NCBI RefSeq assembly: GCF_003336755.1
Contig: NZ_QMDI01000013.1
Location: 124,001-188,000, forward strand
Length of the DNA: 64,000 nucleotides
Direction of reading: 5' to 3'
Source of the DNA: Elioraea thermophila (ex Habib et al. 2022)
GTDB taxonomy: Bacteria; Pseudomonadota; Alphaproteobacteria; Acetobacterales; Acetobacteraceae
The position numbers and the translations under genes were made by a program. Below, piece by piece: positions 26,606 to 35,219 of this stretch. The notes under the pieces are model-generated. The model had not been told where the DNA came from. It was given only the letters and a program-made list of their open reading frames with translations, and did no database searches. The first letter of the stretch is position 1; every line of letters starts with the position of its first letter.

Positions 26606-27729
26606 CGGAGGAGGAACGGCTCGCGCGGCTCAGGCTCGCGCGTACCAGCGGCCTCGGAGAGGCGACCGCGCGCGCGCTGATCGCGCGCGAGGGGTCGGCG
26701 CAGGCCGCACTCGAGATGCTGCCGCGCACGCGCCGCGGGCGGACGTTCGTCGTTCCGCCGGTGGGCGCCGTCCAGGCGGAGGTCGCCGCCCTTGCCCGGC
26801 TCGGTGCGCGGCTGGTCGTGCTCGGCGATCCGGACTACCCGCCCGCGCTCGCCGCGCTGTCGGATGCGCCGCTGGCTCTGGCGGTCGCGGGCGACGTGGC
26901 CGCCCTCTCCGCCCGTGCGGTGGCCATCGTGGGGGCGCGCAACGCCTCCGCCGCCGGGCGGCGGATCGCGGCCGATCTCGCGCACGGCCTGGTCGAGGCT
27001 GGGGTCGTCGTCGTCTCGGGGCTGGCGCGGGGGATCGACGCCGCGGCGCACGAGGCCGCCCTCGCGAGTGGTGGTCTCACGGTCGCCGCCATTGCCACGG
27101 GACTTGATTGCCCCTATCCGCCCGAGCACGCCGGGCTGCAGGACCGGATCGCGGCGTCGGGGGCCGTGGTGACCGAGGCGCCGCCCGGCACGGCGCCGCA
27201 TCGCACGCTCTTTCCGCGCCGCAACCGCATCATCGCGGGGCTGTCCCTCGGCGTGGTGGTGGTCGAGGCCGCCGAGCGCTCCGGGTCGCTGATCACCGCC
27301 CGCCTTGCGGTCGAGGAGGGGCGGGAGGTCTTCGCGGTTCCCGGCTCTCCGCTCGAACCCAGGGCGAAGGGACCCAACGGGCTGATCCGCCAGGGTGCCC
27401 ACCTCGTCGAGACGGTGGAGGACGTCCTGGCTGCGCTTCCTGCCGTCCCCCTCTCAGCCCCGGGCCTGATGCCCTTGCGCCTGCAGGAAAACCGATCGGC
27501 ACCGGCAGCGACTGCCGCGCTTCCGGCCGCCGCTCCGCGCACCGACGAGGTGGGGGTGGCCCTCTCCGCCCTCAACGCCTTGCTCTCGCCCACCCCGGTC
27601 ACGGTTGACGAGCTGGTGCGCCGCTGCCCATGTTCCCCCGCCGCCGTCGCGGCCGCCCTGCTCGAACTCGATCTTGAGGGCCGGATCGAACGGCTGCCCG
27701 GGAACCGTGTGGCGTTGTGCACGCGGTAG
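26602..27729 (+). CDS. dprA: DNA-processing protein DprA (Smf)
   Basis: 375 aa. Loads RecA onto incoming single-stranded DNA during transformation. It has an N-terminal helical domain, the extended Rossmann core with AIVGARNASAAG, VVSGLARGIDAAAHEAAL, the conserved TLFPRRNRIIAGLS with VEAAERSGSLITA, and FAVPGSPLEPRAKGPN, then a C-terminal winged-helix-like domain from about 310. Start GTG at 26602 overlaps the plsY stop. With comM further along, this keeps two competence-associated genes in the window, though both are widespread in non-competent bacteria. Confidence 0.93.
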   Translation: MTEEERLARLRLARTSGLGEATARALIAREGSAQAALEMLPRTRRGRTFVVPPVGAVQAEVAALARLGARLVVLGDPDYPPALAALSDAPLALAVAGDVAALSARAVAIVGARNASAAGRRIAADLAHGLVEAGVVVVSGLARGIDAAAHEAALASGGLTVAAIATGLDCPYPPEHAGLQDRIAASGAVVTEAPPGTAPHRTLFPRRNRIIAGLSLGVVVVEAAERSGSLITARLAVEEGREVFAVPGSPLEPRAKGPNGLIRQGAHLVETVEDVLAALPAVPLSAPGLMPLRLQENRSAPAATAALPAAAPRTDEVGVALSALNALLSPTPVTVDELVRRCPCSPAAVAAALLELDLEGRIERLPGNRVALCTR

Positions 27730-27768
27730 GCCGCTGGCCCTGCACGAAGAGGGCCCTGGACGCAAGGC

Positions 27769-30372
27769 ATGGACGTCGTCGTCGTCGAATCCCCCGCCAA
27801 GGCGAAGACCATCAACGGCTATCTGGGCCGCAACTACACCGTCGTCGCCTCCTATGGCCACGTGCGTGACCTGCCCGCGAAGGACGGCTCCGTCCGCCCC
27901 GACGAGGATTTCGCCATGGACTGGGAGGCGGACGCACGAGGCGAGAAGCAGGTCCGCGCCATCGCCCAGGCTCTGAAGGGGGCGAAGACCCTCTATCTCG
28001 CCACCGACCCCGACCGCGAGGGGGAGGCGATCTCCTGGCATGTGAAGGAAATGTTGGCGGAACGCCGGGCGCTGAAGGGGATCGACGTCAAGCGCATCGT
28101 CTTCAACGAGATCACCAAGAGTGCGGTGAAGCGGGCGCTCGAGAACCCGCGCGACCTCGACCCCGACCTGATCGACGCCTATCTCGCGCGCCGCGCGCTG
28201 GACTACCTGTTCGGCTTCACCCTCTCCCCCGTGCTCTGGCGCAAGCTGCCCGGCAGCCGCAGCGCCGGGCGGGTGCAGAGTGTCGCCCTTCGCCTCATTT
28301 GCGAGCGCGAGGCCGAGATCGAGGCCTTCCGTCCGCGCGAATACTGGACCGTCGAAGGCCTCTTCCTGACCGAGGCGGGGGCGCCGTTCTCCGCCCGTCT
28401 TACCGTGCTCGACGGGAAGAAGCTCGAGCAGTTCGACCTCGCCGACGCGCAGGCGGCAGAGGCGGCGAAGCGGGCGGCGGAAGCCGCGCGCTATCGGGTG
28501 AGCGCGATCGAGCGCAAGCGGATCAGGCGCAACCCGCCCCCTCCCTTCACCACCTCCACCCTGCAGCAGGAGGCCTCGCGCAAGCTCGGCTTTTCCGCCA
28601 CGCGCACCATGCGCGTCGCCCAACAGCTCTATGAAGGCGTCGAGATCGGTGGCGAAACCGTCGGTCTCATCACCTACATGCGGACGGATGGGGTGCAGAT
28701 GGCCGAGGAGGCGATCGCTGCCATCCGCGGCCATCTCGGCCGCACCTTCGGCCAGGACTACCTCCCGCCCGCCCCGCGCCGCTACGCCACCAAGGCGAAG
28801 AACGCCCAGGAAGCGCACGAGGCGATCCGCCCGACCGACATCGCCCGCCGCCCCGAAGACATCGCCCACGCGCTCACCGAGGATCAGCGCCGCCTTTACG
28901 AACTGATCTGGAAGCGGGCGGCGGCGAGCCAGATGGCATCGGCCGAGTTCGACCAGACCTCGGTCGAAATCGCCTCCGAGGATGGCCGGATCGTCTTTCG
29001 CGCCTCCGGTTCGGTCCTCGTCTTCGACGGTTTCCTCAAGCTCTATCGCGAAGACCGCGACGAGCCGGCGGAGGACGAGGAGAGCCGCTCGCTGCCGGCG
29101 ATGCGCGAGGGCGAACGTCCTTCACTCACGGAGGCGAAGCCGGAGCAGCACTTCACGCAGCCGCCGCCGCGCTACACCGAAGCAAGCCTGGTGAAGAAGC
29201 TGGAGGAGCTCGGCATCGGCCGCCCCTCCACTTACGCCTCCATCCTGCAGGTGCTGCAGGATCGCGCCTACGTGCGGCTTGAAAACCGGCGCTTCGTGCC
29301 GGAGGACCGCGGGCGGATCGTCACCGCCTTCCTCGAGAACTTCTTCGAGCACTACGTCGCCTACGACTTCACCGCCTCGCTCGAGGAGAAGCTCGACGAC
29401 ATCTCGGGCGGACGGGCGCGCTGGCGCGAGGTGATGCGCGAGTTCTGGCGCGACTTCGTGCGCGCGGTCGAGGAGACCAAAGAGCTCCGCATCGCGGATG
29501 TCGCTGCCGCGCTCGATCGCGAGCTGGGGCCCCACTTCTTCCCGGACAAGGGCGATGGCACCGACCCGCGCGCGTGCCCGCGCTGCGGCACCGGGCGATT
29601 GGGCCTGCGCATCGGCGGCAACACCGGCGCCTTCATCGGTTGCTCGAACTATCCCGAGTGCCGCTACACCCGGAACCTCACCTCGAGCGACGCCGAGGGC
29701 GAGGAGAGGCTGCTCGGCCACCACCCGGAAACGGGCGAGCCCGTTCACCTGAAAAAGGGGCCCTACGGCTTCTACGTCCAGCTCGGTGAGAACACGGAGG
29801 CGCCGGCGGCGGAGGAAGCCGGGGCCAAGCGGAAAAGGGGCAAGGGCAAGGCGGCCGAGAGAGCGCCCAAGCCGAAGCGTGCCTCGGTGCCGAAGGGCAT
29901 CGACCCCGCTTCCGTCACCCTCGAACAGGCGCTCGCTTGGCTGTCGCTGCCCCGATTGGTTGGCATCCACCCCGAACGCGGTGAGCCGATTTATGCCGGC
30001 CTCGGTCAGTTCGGACCCTACGTGAAGGTCGGCAACGTCTACGCCTCGCTCGACAAGGACGACGACGTTCTGAGCATCGGCCTCAACCGCGCCGTGGTGT
30101 TGTTGGCGAAGAAGCTCGATTCGGTCCGCAGCCTCGGCCAACACCCCGACGGCGGGGAGGTGACGGTGCGCCGCGGACGCTTCGGGCCCTACGTGCAGCA
30201 CGGAACGCGCGTCGCCTCGCTACCCAAGGGTGCGGCGATGGAGAGCGTCACTCTCGAGGACGCGGTGCGGCTTCTCGCGGAGAAGGGCAAGGCGCTGGCA
30301 CCGCCCCGTGGCGCCGGGAAAGGAACGGCGGCCGGCAAGGGGCGCGGCAAGCGGGCAACCGCAGGCGGCTGA
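27769..30372 (+). CDS. topA: DNA topoisomerase I
   Basis: 867 aa. Relaxes negative supercoils by transient single-strand cleavage. N-terminal Toprim domain (VVVVESPAKAKTI; acidic metal residues D80, D82, E84 in TDPDREGEA), type IA core with the active-site Y303 in LITYMRTDG, one four-cysteine zinc ribbon at about 602-640 (CPRCGTGR and GCSNYPECRY), and three C-terminal Topo_C repeats containing GPYV. The tail is Lys/Arg/Gly-rich. Alphaproteobacterial TopA usually has this single zinc ribbon form. Follows dprA by 39 bases. Confidence 0.96.
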   Translation: MDVVVVESPAKAKTINGYLGRNYTVVASYGHVRDLPAKDGSVRPDEDFAMDWEADARGEKQVRAIAQALKGAKTLYLATDPDREGEAISWHVKEMLAERRALKGIDVKRIVFNEITKSAVKRALENPRDLDPDLIDAYLARRALDYLFGFTLSPVLWRKLPGSRSAGRVQSVALRLICEREAEIEAFRPREYWTVEGLFLTEAGAPFSARLTVLDGKKLEQFDLADAQAAEAAKRAAEAARYRVSAIERKRIRRNPPPPFTTSTLQQEASRKLGFSATRTMRVAQQLYEGVEIGGETVGLITYMRTDGVQMAEEAIAAIRGHLGRTFGQDYLPPAPRRYATKAKNAQEAHEAIRPTDIARRPEDIAHALTEDQRRLYELIWKRAAASQMASAEFDQTSVEIASEDGRIVFRASGSVLVFDGFLKLYREDRDEPAEDEESRSLPAMREGERPSLTEAKPEQHFTQPPPRYTEASLVKKLEELGIGRPSTYASILQVLQDRAYVRLENRRFVPEDRGRIVTAFLENFFEHYVAYDFTASLEEKLDDISGGRARWREVMREFWRDFVRAVEETKELRIADVAAALDRELGPHFFPDKGDGTDPRACPRCGTGRLGLRIGGNTGAFIGCSNYPECRYTRNLTSSDAEGEERLLGHHPETGEPVHLKKGPYGFYVQLGENTEAPAAEEAGAKRKRGKGKAAERAPKPKRASVPKGIDPASVTLEQALAWLSLPRLVGIHPERGEPIYAGLGQFGPYVKVGNVYASLDKDDDVLSIGLNRAVVLLAKKLDSVRSLGQHPDGGEVTVRRGRFGPYVQHGTRVASLPKGAAMESVTLEDAVRLLAEKGKALAPPRGAGKGTAAGKGRGKRATAGG

Positions 30373-30382
30373 GCGGAGGTCA

Positions 30383-30426
30383 GTCGCGCACGGCGGCGCG
30401 ACTTCGCCGACGCGGCAAGCTGCCGC
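30383..30426 (+). terminator. Two weak hairpins after topA
   Basis: GTCGCGC/GCGCGAC (30383-30389 with 30396-30402) and GCGGCA/TGCCGC (30412-30417 with 30421-30426) follow the topA stop. Neither is followed by a T-run, so they are possible, not certain, terminators. Confidence 0.3.
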
Positions 30427-30619
30427 ATAATCGTGGCGCACCGAACCGTTTCGGATTCGATCGGCCATCCTTCGCCCAACCATCCTCTCCGGCCTTCGCC
30501 TTCGCCTTCGCTGGCCGTGGCAGCTGACGTGCTGGCTCTGTGGGGTCGGCGTCGTCTGTCTGGCCCTCTGCCGTGCGGTCGCTCCGGCGGTTGCCGCTGA
30601 TGCAGGGGGGCTCGCCCCC

Positions 30620-32035
30620 GTGCTGCGCAGCGCGTACGCGGCGGTGGCGGAGCGTCATCTCAACCCGCCCGATTTTCCTGGCTTCACCGCTGCGGGTTTG
30701 CGCGGCCTCATCGCCGTTGACCGCGGGCTTGCCCTGGAGCGGGAGCGTGAGCGGCTCGTACTGCGTGGAAACTCCGGTGTGCTCGCGCGCCTGGACCCCC
30801 GCGCGATGGGCGGCGCGCCCGAGGCGTCGCAGGCCGCGCTGCAGACGATCGCGGCCGCTCTCGCCGCGTCGTCCGCCCTGCGCGCGCAGAGCAACGAGAC
30901 GTTGCTCCGTCTCTTCCTCGACGAGGCGCTGGCCGACCTCGATCCCTACTCGCGCTACGTGCCGCGGTCCGAGGCCCGTGCCGCACGGGCACGGCGCTTC
31001 GGTGAAGCGGGACTGGGGCTCGATCTCGCTCCGGACGGCAACGCGGCGGTGGTGGTGCGCGTGGTCGACGACTCGCCCGCCTGGGCCGCCGGGCTCAGAC
31101 CGGGCGACAGGGTGCTCGCCATCGACGGGCGACCGACGCGGGGGCTGGATACGGGGTCGCTGGACCGGCTGCTGCGCGGCGAGGAGAACGAGCCGCTTTC
31201 GCTCACGATCGCCCGCCGCGGCAGCCGGCCCGAGACCGTGGTGCTGGTGCGGGCGATGGTCGCGGCGGAGACGGTGTTCGTGGTCTGGCACGGCACGGTG
31301 CCGATCCTCCGGATCTCGGGCTTCAACCGCCTGACCGACCGCCGTCTGGCCCGCGCCGTGGTCGAGGTCGCCCATCGCGATCCCACGCCGCCCGGTCTGG
31401 TGCTCGATCTGCGCGGCAACCGCGGCGGCCTGCTCCGCCAAGCCATCGCTGCCGCCGATCTTTTCCTGACCGAAGGAGTGATTGCCGAAGCACGCGGCCG
31501 CCACCCGGAGGCCTCCCGCATCCATCGCGCCGCGGGCCCCGATCTCTCCGCGGGACTGCCGCTCGTCATCCTGGTGGACGGCGCATCCGCCTCCTCGGCC
31601 GAAGTGCTGGCCGCCGCGCTGCAGGACAATGGCCGCGCCGTCCTCGTCGGCTCCGTCACCACCGGCAAGGGGCTGATTCAGACCGTGGTGGCGCTGCCGG
31701 ATGAGAGCGAACTCCATCTCACCTGGTCCGCCCTGCACGCCCCCACTGGGTACCCCATCCAGGGTCTCGGCGTGCTGCCGGATGTCTGCACCAGCCTCGG
31801 GCCTGAGGCGACGGAACAGGCGCTGCGGCTGTTCGCCGCCGGCCGTCGACCCGACGCCGCGCGCGCCTGGCGCACGGTGCGGGACTGGACAGCGGCTCCG
31901 GCGGAGTTGGCACGGCTGCGCGACGCCTGCCCACCTGCTGCGGGCGGCGAGCTTGACATCACGGCGGCCCTATGGCTCTTGCAGCGCCCCGAAGGAGACC
32001 GAACCCGTCCTCTCGCAACGCACGGCGTCCCGTAG
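30620..32035 (+). CDS. S41 C-terminal processing peptidase (5' end uncertain)
   Basis: 471 aa from the GTG at 30620. A PDZ domain lies at about 125-210 (VVRVVDDSPAWAAGLRPGD), and the serine protease core has ILRISGFN, VLDLRGNRGG, the catalytic segment DGASASSAEVLAAAL at about 321-335, and the lysine in TTGKGLIQT. The protein acts in the periplasm or envelope. The frame upstream of 30620 encodes a convincing signal peptide (VVCLALCRAVAPAVAADA) that reaches back to a stop at 30428, yet it contains no ATG, GTG or TTG. The true start must be non-standard, or there is a frame error near 30450-30600. The extent given is therefore the minimum. Confidence 0.78.
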   Translation: MLRSAYAAVAERHLNPPDFPGFTAAGLRGLIAVDRGLALERERERLVLRGNSGVLARLDPRAMGGAPEASQAALQTIAAALAASSALRAQSNETLLRLFLDEALADLDPYSRYVPRSEARAARARRFGEAGLGLDLAPDGNAAVVVRVVDDSPAWAAGLRPGDRVLAIDGRPTRGLDTGSLDRLLRGEENEPLSLTIARRGSRPETVVLVRAMVAAETVFVVWHGTVPILRISGFNRLTDRRLARAVVEVAHRDPTPPGLVLDLRGNRGGLLRQAIAAADLFLTEGVIAEARGRHPEASRIHRAAGPDLSAGLPLVILVDGASASSAEVLAAALQDNGRAVLVGSVTTGKGLIQTVVALPDESELHLTWSALHAPTGYPIQGLGVLPDVCTSLGPEATEQALRLFAAGRRPDAARAWRTVRDWTAAPAELARLRDACPPAAGGELDITAALWLLQRPEGDRTRPLATHGVP

Positions 32036-32134
32036 CTGGGGCAGCGGCACGCGTGGGGGCGATCGATCAGGTGAGAGTTTGCGGCTCCGGCCGGGCGTGG
32101 CGAAGCCCCGGTCCGTCCGCACGGAGCAAGCGCG

Positions 32135-32302
32135 ATGGCGAAGGCCAATACCGTACTGATCAAGCTGGTCAGCACTGCCGATACGGGCTACTTCTACGTC
32201 ACCAAGAAGAATGCCCGCACGAAGACCAACAAGCTTGAATTCCGCAAGTACGATCCGGTCGTGCGCAAGCACGTGATCTTCAAGGAAGCGAAGATCAAGT
32301 AG
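32135..32302 (+). CDS. rpmG: 50S ribosomal protein L33
   Basis: 55 aa: starts [20 protein letters not shown], continues [10 protein letters not shown], and ends FKEAKIK. This is the bacterial L33 pattern of the form without zinc cysteines (no CxxC pair). GGAG stands about ten bases ahead of the ATG. It binds 23S rRNA near the E site of the large subunit. Single gene here, between the S41 protease and the convergent pleD. Confidence 0.95.
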   Translation: MAKANTVLIKLVSTADTGYFYVTKKNARTKTNKLEFRKYDPVVRKHVIFKEAKIK

Positions 32303-32352
32303 ACGGGCTTCTTGAGCAGCGAGCGGCGAAGGGTCGCAGGTTCGGCTTCTGG

Positions 32353-33759
32353 TCAAAGGGCAGGAACCACTTCGCCCTCGCCCTCCACCACGACGACGCG
32401 GTTCCTGCCTTGGCGCTTTGCCCGATAGAGCGCCTCGTCGGCGCGACGCAGGATGTGTTCGACAGCACTCGTCTCGTCGCTGGCCGCCGCCGCCGTCAGC
32501 CCCGCCACGCCGATGCTGATGGTCAGAGGATGCACGACCCCGTCGACGGGCTCGAAACGCAAGCCGGCAATCTCGCGCCGAAGGCGCTCCGCCGCCACTG
32601 CGGCATCGGCCACCGACGCGCCGGGCATGATGACGGCGAACTCCTCGCCACCGTAGCGGGCCACGGTATCGAACAGCCGCACGTGATTGCGGATGCAGGT
32701 GGCGACCGCCTGCAGCGCGGCGTCACCCGCTGCATGGCCGAACCGATCGTTGATCGCCTTGAAATGGTCGACGTCGAGCATCATCGCCGCGAGCGACCCA
32801 CCCGTGCCGCGCAAGGACGCGATCAACGACCTGAGGTGGCCGCGCAAGTAACGCTGGTTGTGAAGACCCGTCAGCGGATCGGTGAGCGCCAGCGAGATTG
32901 AATAGGCCAAGTCAGCCCGCATCCGATCCTGATAGAGCTTGCGCCGGATCTGGTTGCGGGCGCGCACGCGCAGCTCGTTCGCATCGAGCGGGCGGACGAT
33001 GTAGTCGTTCGCCCCCAAGTCGAAGCCGCGGAACAGCAGCTGGCGGTGGTCCGGTTCGGCGAGCAGCAGCACGGGCATCTCGCGTGTTGCCTCCTCTGCC
33101 CGTAGGCGAGAGGCGAGGCGCAACGGATCCTCCGAAGCGAGTCTCAAATCGAGAAGCACCAGGTCGTAGGGGGCAGCCGCCAGCCGCGCCATCGCCTCGA
33201 GCCCTCCCGCGACCCGGTCGCAGGCGATCCCCTCCGCCGCTAACGCGGCGCCGATCCGCTCCCACTCGATCGCGTCGACGACGAGGGCGAGCGCCCGGCT
33301 GCCCCGCACCGAGGGCGCGGTCTCGGGACCGGCGCGGACGCCGAGCTGGCTCGTCGTCTCCGCCCGAAGCCGCCACTCGTCGAGCAACCGTTTCAGCCGC
33401 ACGAGCGATCGGACGCGGGCGAACAGGGTTTCGTCGTCGACCGGCTTGGTCAGGAAGTCATCCGCCCCTGCCTCGAGGCCGCGGATGCGTTCGGCGCTCT
33501 CGCCGAGCGCGGTCACCATGACGATCGGGATGTGCTCGGTCGCCGGGTCGGCCTTCAGCCGTTCGCACACCTCGAACCCGTCCATCCCCGGCATCATCAC
33601 GTCGAGCAGGATGAGATCGGGCGCCCAGACGGGGGCCAGTTCCAGCGCGGCGGGCCCCGATTGGGCCGTGCGCACTTCGTAATACTCGGCGGCAAGCCGG
33701 GCTTCGAGGAGCTTCACGTTGGAGGGAACGTCGTCGACGACGAGGATTCGCGCGCTCAT
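32353..33759 (-). CDS. pleD: PleD-type response regulator with diguanylate cyclase output
   Basis: 468 aa with REC-REC-GGDEF order. The first receiver (RILVVDDVPSNVKLLEA) has the phospho-acceptor D53 in LLDVMMPGMDG. The second receiver (about 150-285) retains LVLLDLRL and serves as a dimer adaptor. The C-terminal cyclase carries GGEEF at 370-374, with an inhibitory RxxD (RLFD) five residues ahead of it, so product feedback by c-di-GMP is expected. In Caulobacter PleD links cell-cycle phosphorylation to c-di-GMP and the swarmer-to-stalk change. ATG at 33759 is chosen; a GTG 15 bases upstream is possible. Confidence 0.92.
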   Translation of the reverse strand: MSARILVVDDVPSNVKLLEARLAAEYYEVRTAQSGPAALELAPVWAPDLILLDVMMPGMDGFEVCERLKADPATEHIPIVMVTALGESAERIRGLEAGADDFLTKPVDDETLFARVRSLVRLKRLLDEWRLRAETTSQLGVRAGPETAPSVRGSRALALVVDAIEWERIGAALAAEGIACDRVAGGLEAMARLAAAPYDLVLLDLRLASEDPLRLASRLRAEEATREMPVLLLAEPDHRQLLFRGFDLGANDYIVRPLDANELRVRARNQIRRKLYQDRMRADLAYSISLALTDPLTGLHNQRYLRGHLRSLIASLRGTGGSLAAMMLDVDHFKAINDRFGHAAGDAALQAVATCIRNHVRLFDTVARYGGEEFAVIMPGASVADAAVAAERLRREIAGLRFEPVDGVVHPLTISIGVAGLTAAAASDETSAVEHILRRADEALYRAKRQGRNRVVVVEGEGEVVPAL

Positions 33760-33954
33760 GGGCCCTGTCGGCACCCGCGGGCGGTCAGCCTTGGCCGCCC
33801 AGGTCCTTGCATCATGCCACGGCCCCCCGCCGAGTGCACGATGTTCCGCCCCGCCATGGTCGACGCTGTCATCGAACTGCGATAGTCCTGCAATCGTCCC
33901 GATGCTTCACAGGGCGTCCATCCTGCGCAACCCTCCGACCAGGCGTTTTCCCGC

Positions 33955-34569
33955 ATGACTCAGGCTCACGCCGAGGGCGCAACCGGCGCTCACCCTGCCC
34001 TCTCCGCCGCCGCGCGCGGCTGGCTGTTCTTCCGACGCTGGCTCGCCAATCCCCTCGAGATGGGCTCCATCGTGCCGTCCTCGCCCGTGCTGGGGCGCAA
34101 GATCGCCGAGGCGGTACGCACCGGGCCGCCGGGTCCGATCCTCGAGCTCGGCGCCGGAACAGGGGCCATCACCCGTGCCCTGCTCGATGGCGGGATCGCC
34201 CCCTCGCGCCTGACCGTGATCGAGATCGTGCCGGAGATGGCGGAGGTGCTGCGCCAGAGCTTCCCCGGCGTGACGGTGATTTGCGGCGACGCTTGGCAAC
34301 TCTCCGACATCCTCGATCCCGCCCTGCCCGGCACGATCGGGTCGGTCGTCTGTGGGATACCCCTTGTGCTTCTGCCGCGCGAGAAGCAGGCGTCGCTGAT
34401 CGCGGCCATCGAGGCGGTCGCTCCTGGCCGCGGCTTCCTGCACTACACCTACTGCGTCACCTCGCCGCTGCCGATCCACGCTCACCGCCTCGAGGGCCGG
34501 CGGATCGCCTGGACCCCCCTCAACATTCCGCCCGCCTCCGTCTGGCACTACCGGCGCATCGGGCCTTGA
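33955..34569 (+). CDS. PmtA-like SAM-dependent phospholipid methyltransferase
   Basis: 204 aa. An N-terminal amphipathic stretch (RGWLFFRRWLANPLEMGSI) precedes SAM motif I E64LGAGTG70. The order 'long-side-chain amphipathic helix, PSSPVLGRKIAEAV, LELGAGTG' matches Rhodobacter/Sinorhizobium-type phosphatidylethanolamine N-methyltransferases and KsgA-like relatives. It probably methylates membrane phospholipid at the cytoplasmic face; the substrate is inferred. Stands alone between the divergent pleD and the Hsp20 gene. Confidence 0.75.
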   Translation: MTQAHAEGATGAHPALSAAARGWLFFRRWLANPLEMGSIVPSSPVLGRKIAEAVRTGPPGPILELGAGTGAITRALLDGGIAPSRLTVIEIVPEMAEVLRQSFPGVTVICGDAWQLSDILDPALPGTIGSVVCGIPLVLLPREKQASLIAAIEAVAPGRGFLHYTYCVTSPLPIHAHRLEGRRIAWTPLNIPPASVWHYRRIGP

Positions 34570-34690
34570 TCGCGATCAACGCGGTTCCCAGTTCTCCGGC
34601 GTAATCACCGGCGGGTCGCACCGGCAGCTCTAGGCGCGGTGTGGCCCGACTTTCCTGACCGAATTCACCGCAACCGGAGGAGACGAAGCC

Positions 34691-35155
34691 ATGGCCATGC
34701 TTCCGTCGCTGTTCGGCCCGGGCGGGCTCGACCGCATGATCGAGGAAATGCGCCGCCTGCAGGAAGGGCTGGAGAAGAGTTTCGGCTCGCTCGCACCGAT
34801 GCCGGTGTTCCGCACCGACTGGCGACCGGCGATCGACGTCAAGGAGACCGACACCGGGCTCGTCGTCACCGCCGAATTGCCGGGGATGAGCGAGCAGGAT
34901 GTCGAGCTCTCCGTGGAGGATGACTTGCTTACCATCAAGGGCGAGAAGAAGAGCGAATCCTCCAAGGAGGATAAGGGCTGGCACGTGCAGGAGCGCTCCT
35001 ACGGCGCTTTCGTCCGCACCCTGCAGCTCCCTTTCACGCCCAAGCCCGAGGAGGTGACGGCCGAGTTCGCCAAGGGCGTGCTGACCATCACCATCCCCCG
35101 CCCGCCCGAGCCCGCCAAGCCCTCCTCGCGGATCGCGATCAAGTCCACCGGCTGA
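34691..35155 (+). CDS. Small heat-shock protein, Hsp20 family
   Basis: 154 aa. A short N-terminal arm (LDRMIEEMRRLQEGLEKSF), the alpha-crystallin domain from about 44 (WRPAIDVKETDTGLVV) with ELPGMSEQDVELSVEDDLL and FAKGVLTITIPR, and a short tail. ATP-independent chaperone that holds unfolding proteins. GGAGGAG precedes the ATG. No convincing sigma-32 promoter or ROSE-type thermometer was found upstream; CTTGAT at 34565 is at best a poor -35. Followed by the hairpin at 35189-35219. Confidence 0.92.
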   Translation: MAMLPSLFGPGGLDRMIEEMRRLQEGLEKSFGSLAPMPVFRTDWRPAIDVKETDTGLVVTAELPGMSEQDVELSVEDDLLTIKGEKKSESSKEDKGWHVQERSYGAFVRTLQLPFTPKPEEVTAEFAKGVLTITIPRPPEPAKPSSRIAIKSTG

Positions 35156-35188
35156 TCCCAGCCTTTCCTCCCCGTTCCGACCGCGGCA

Positions 35189-35219
35189 CCCTCGCTCCCG
35201 ATTGCTTCGGGAGCGAGGG
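35189..35219 (+). promoter_or_regulatory. 13-bp hairpin abutting the deacetylase start codon
   Basis: CCCTCGCTCCCGA (35189-35201) and TCGGGAGCGAGGG (35207-35219) pair perfectly across TTGCT. The right arm is the Shine-Dalgarno region of the next gene, whose ATG starts at 35220. It can act as a terminator for the Hsp20 transcript and, if read through, would bury the ribosome site of the deacetylase. Confidence 0.6.

Noticed and set aside
34565-34590. Possible sigma-32 promoter for the Hsp20 gene
   Set aside because: CTTGAT is present, but the -10 side does not match CCCCAT-type sequences at proper spacing.
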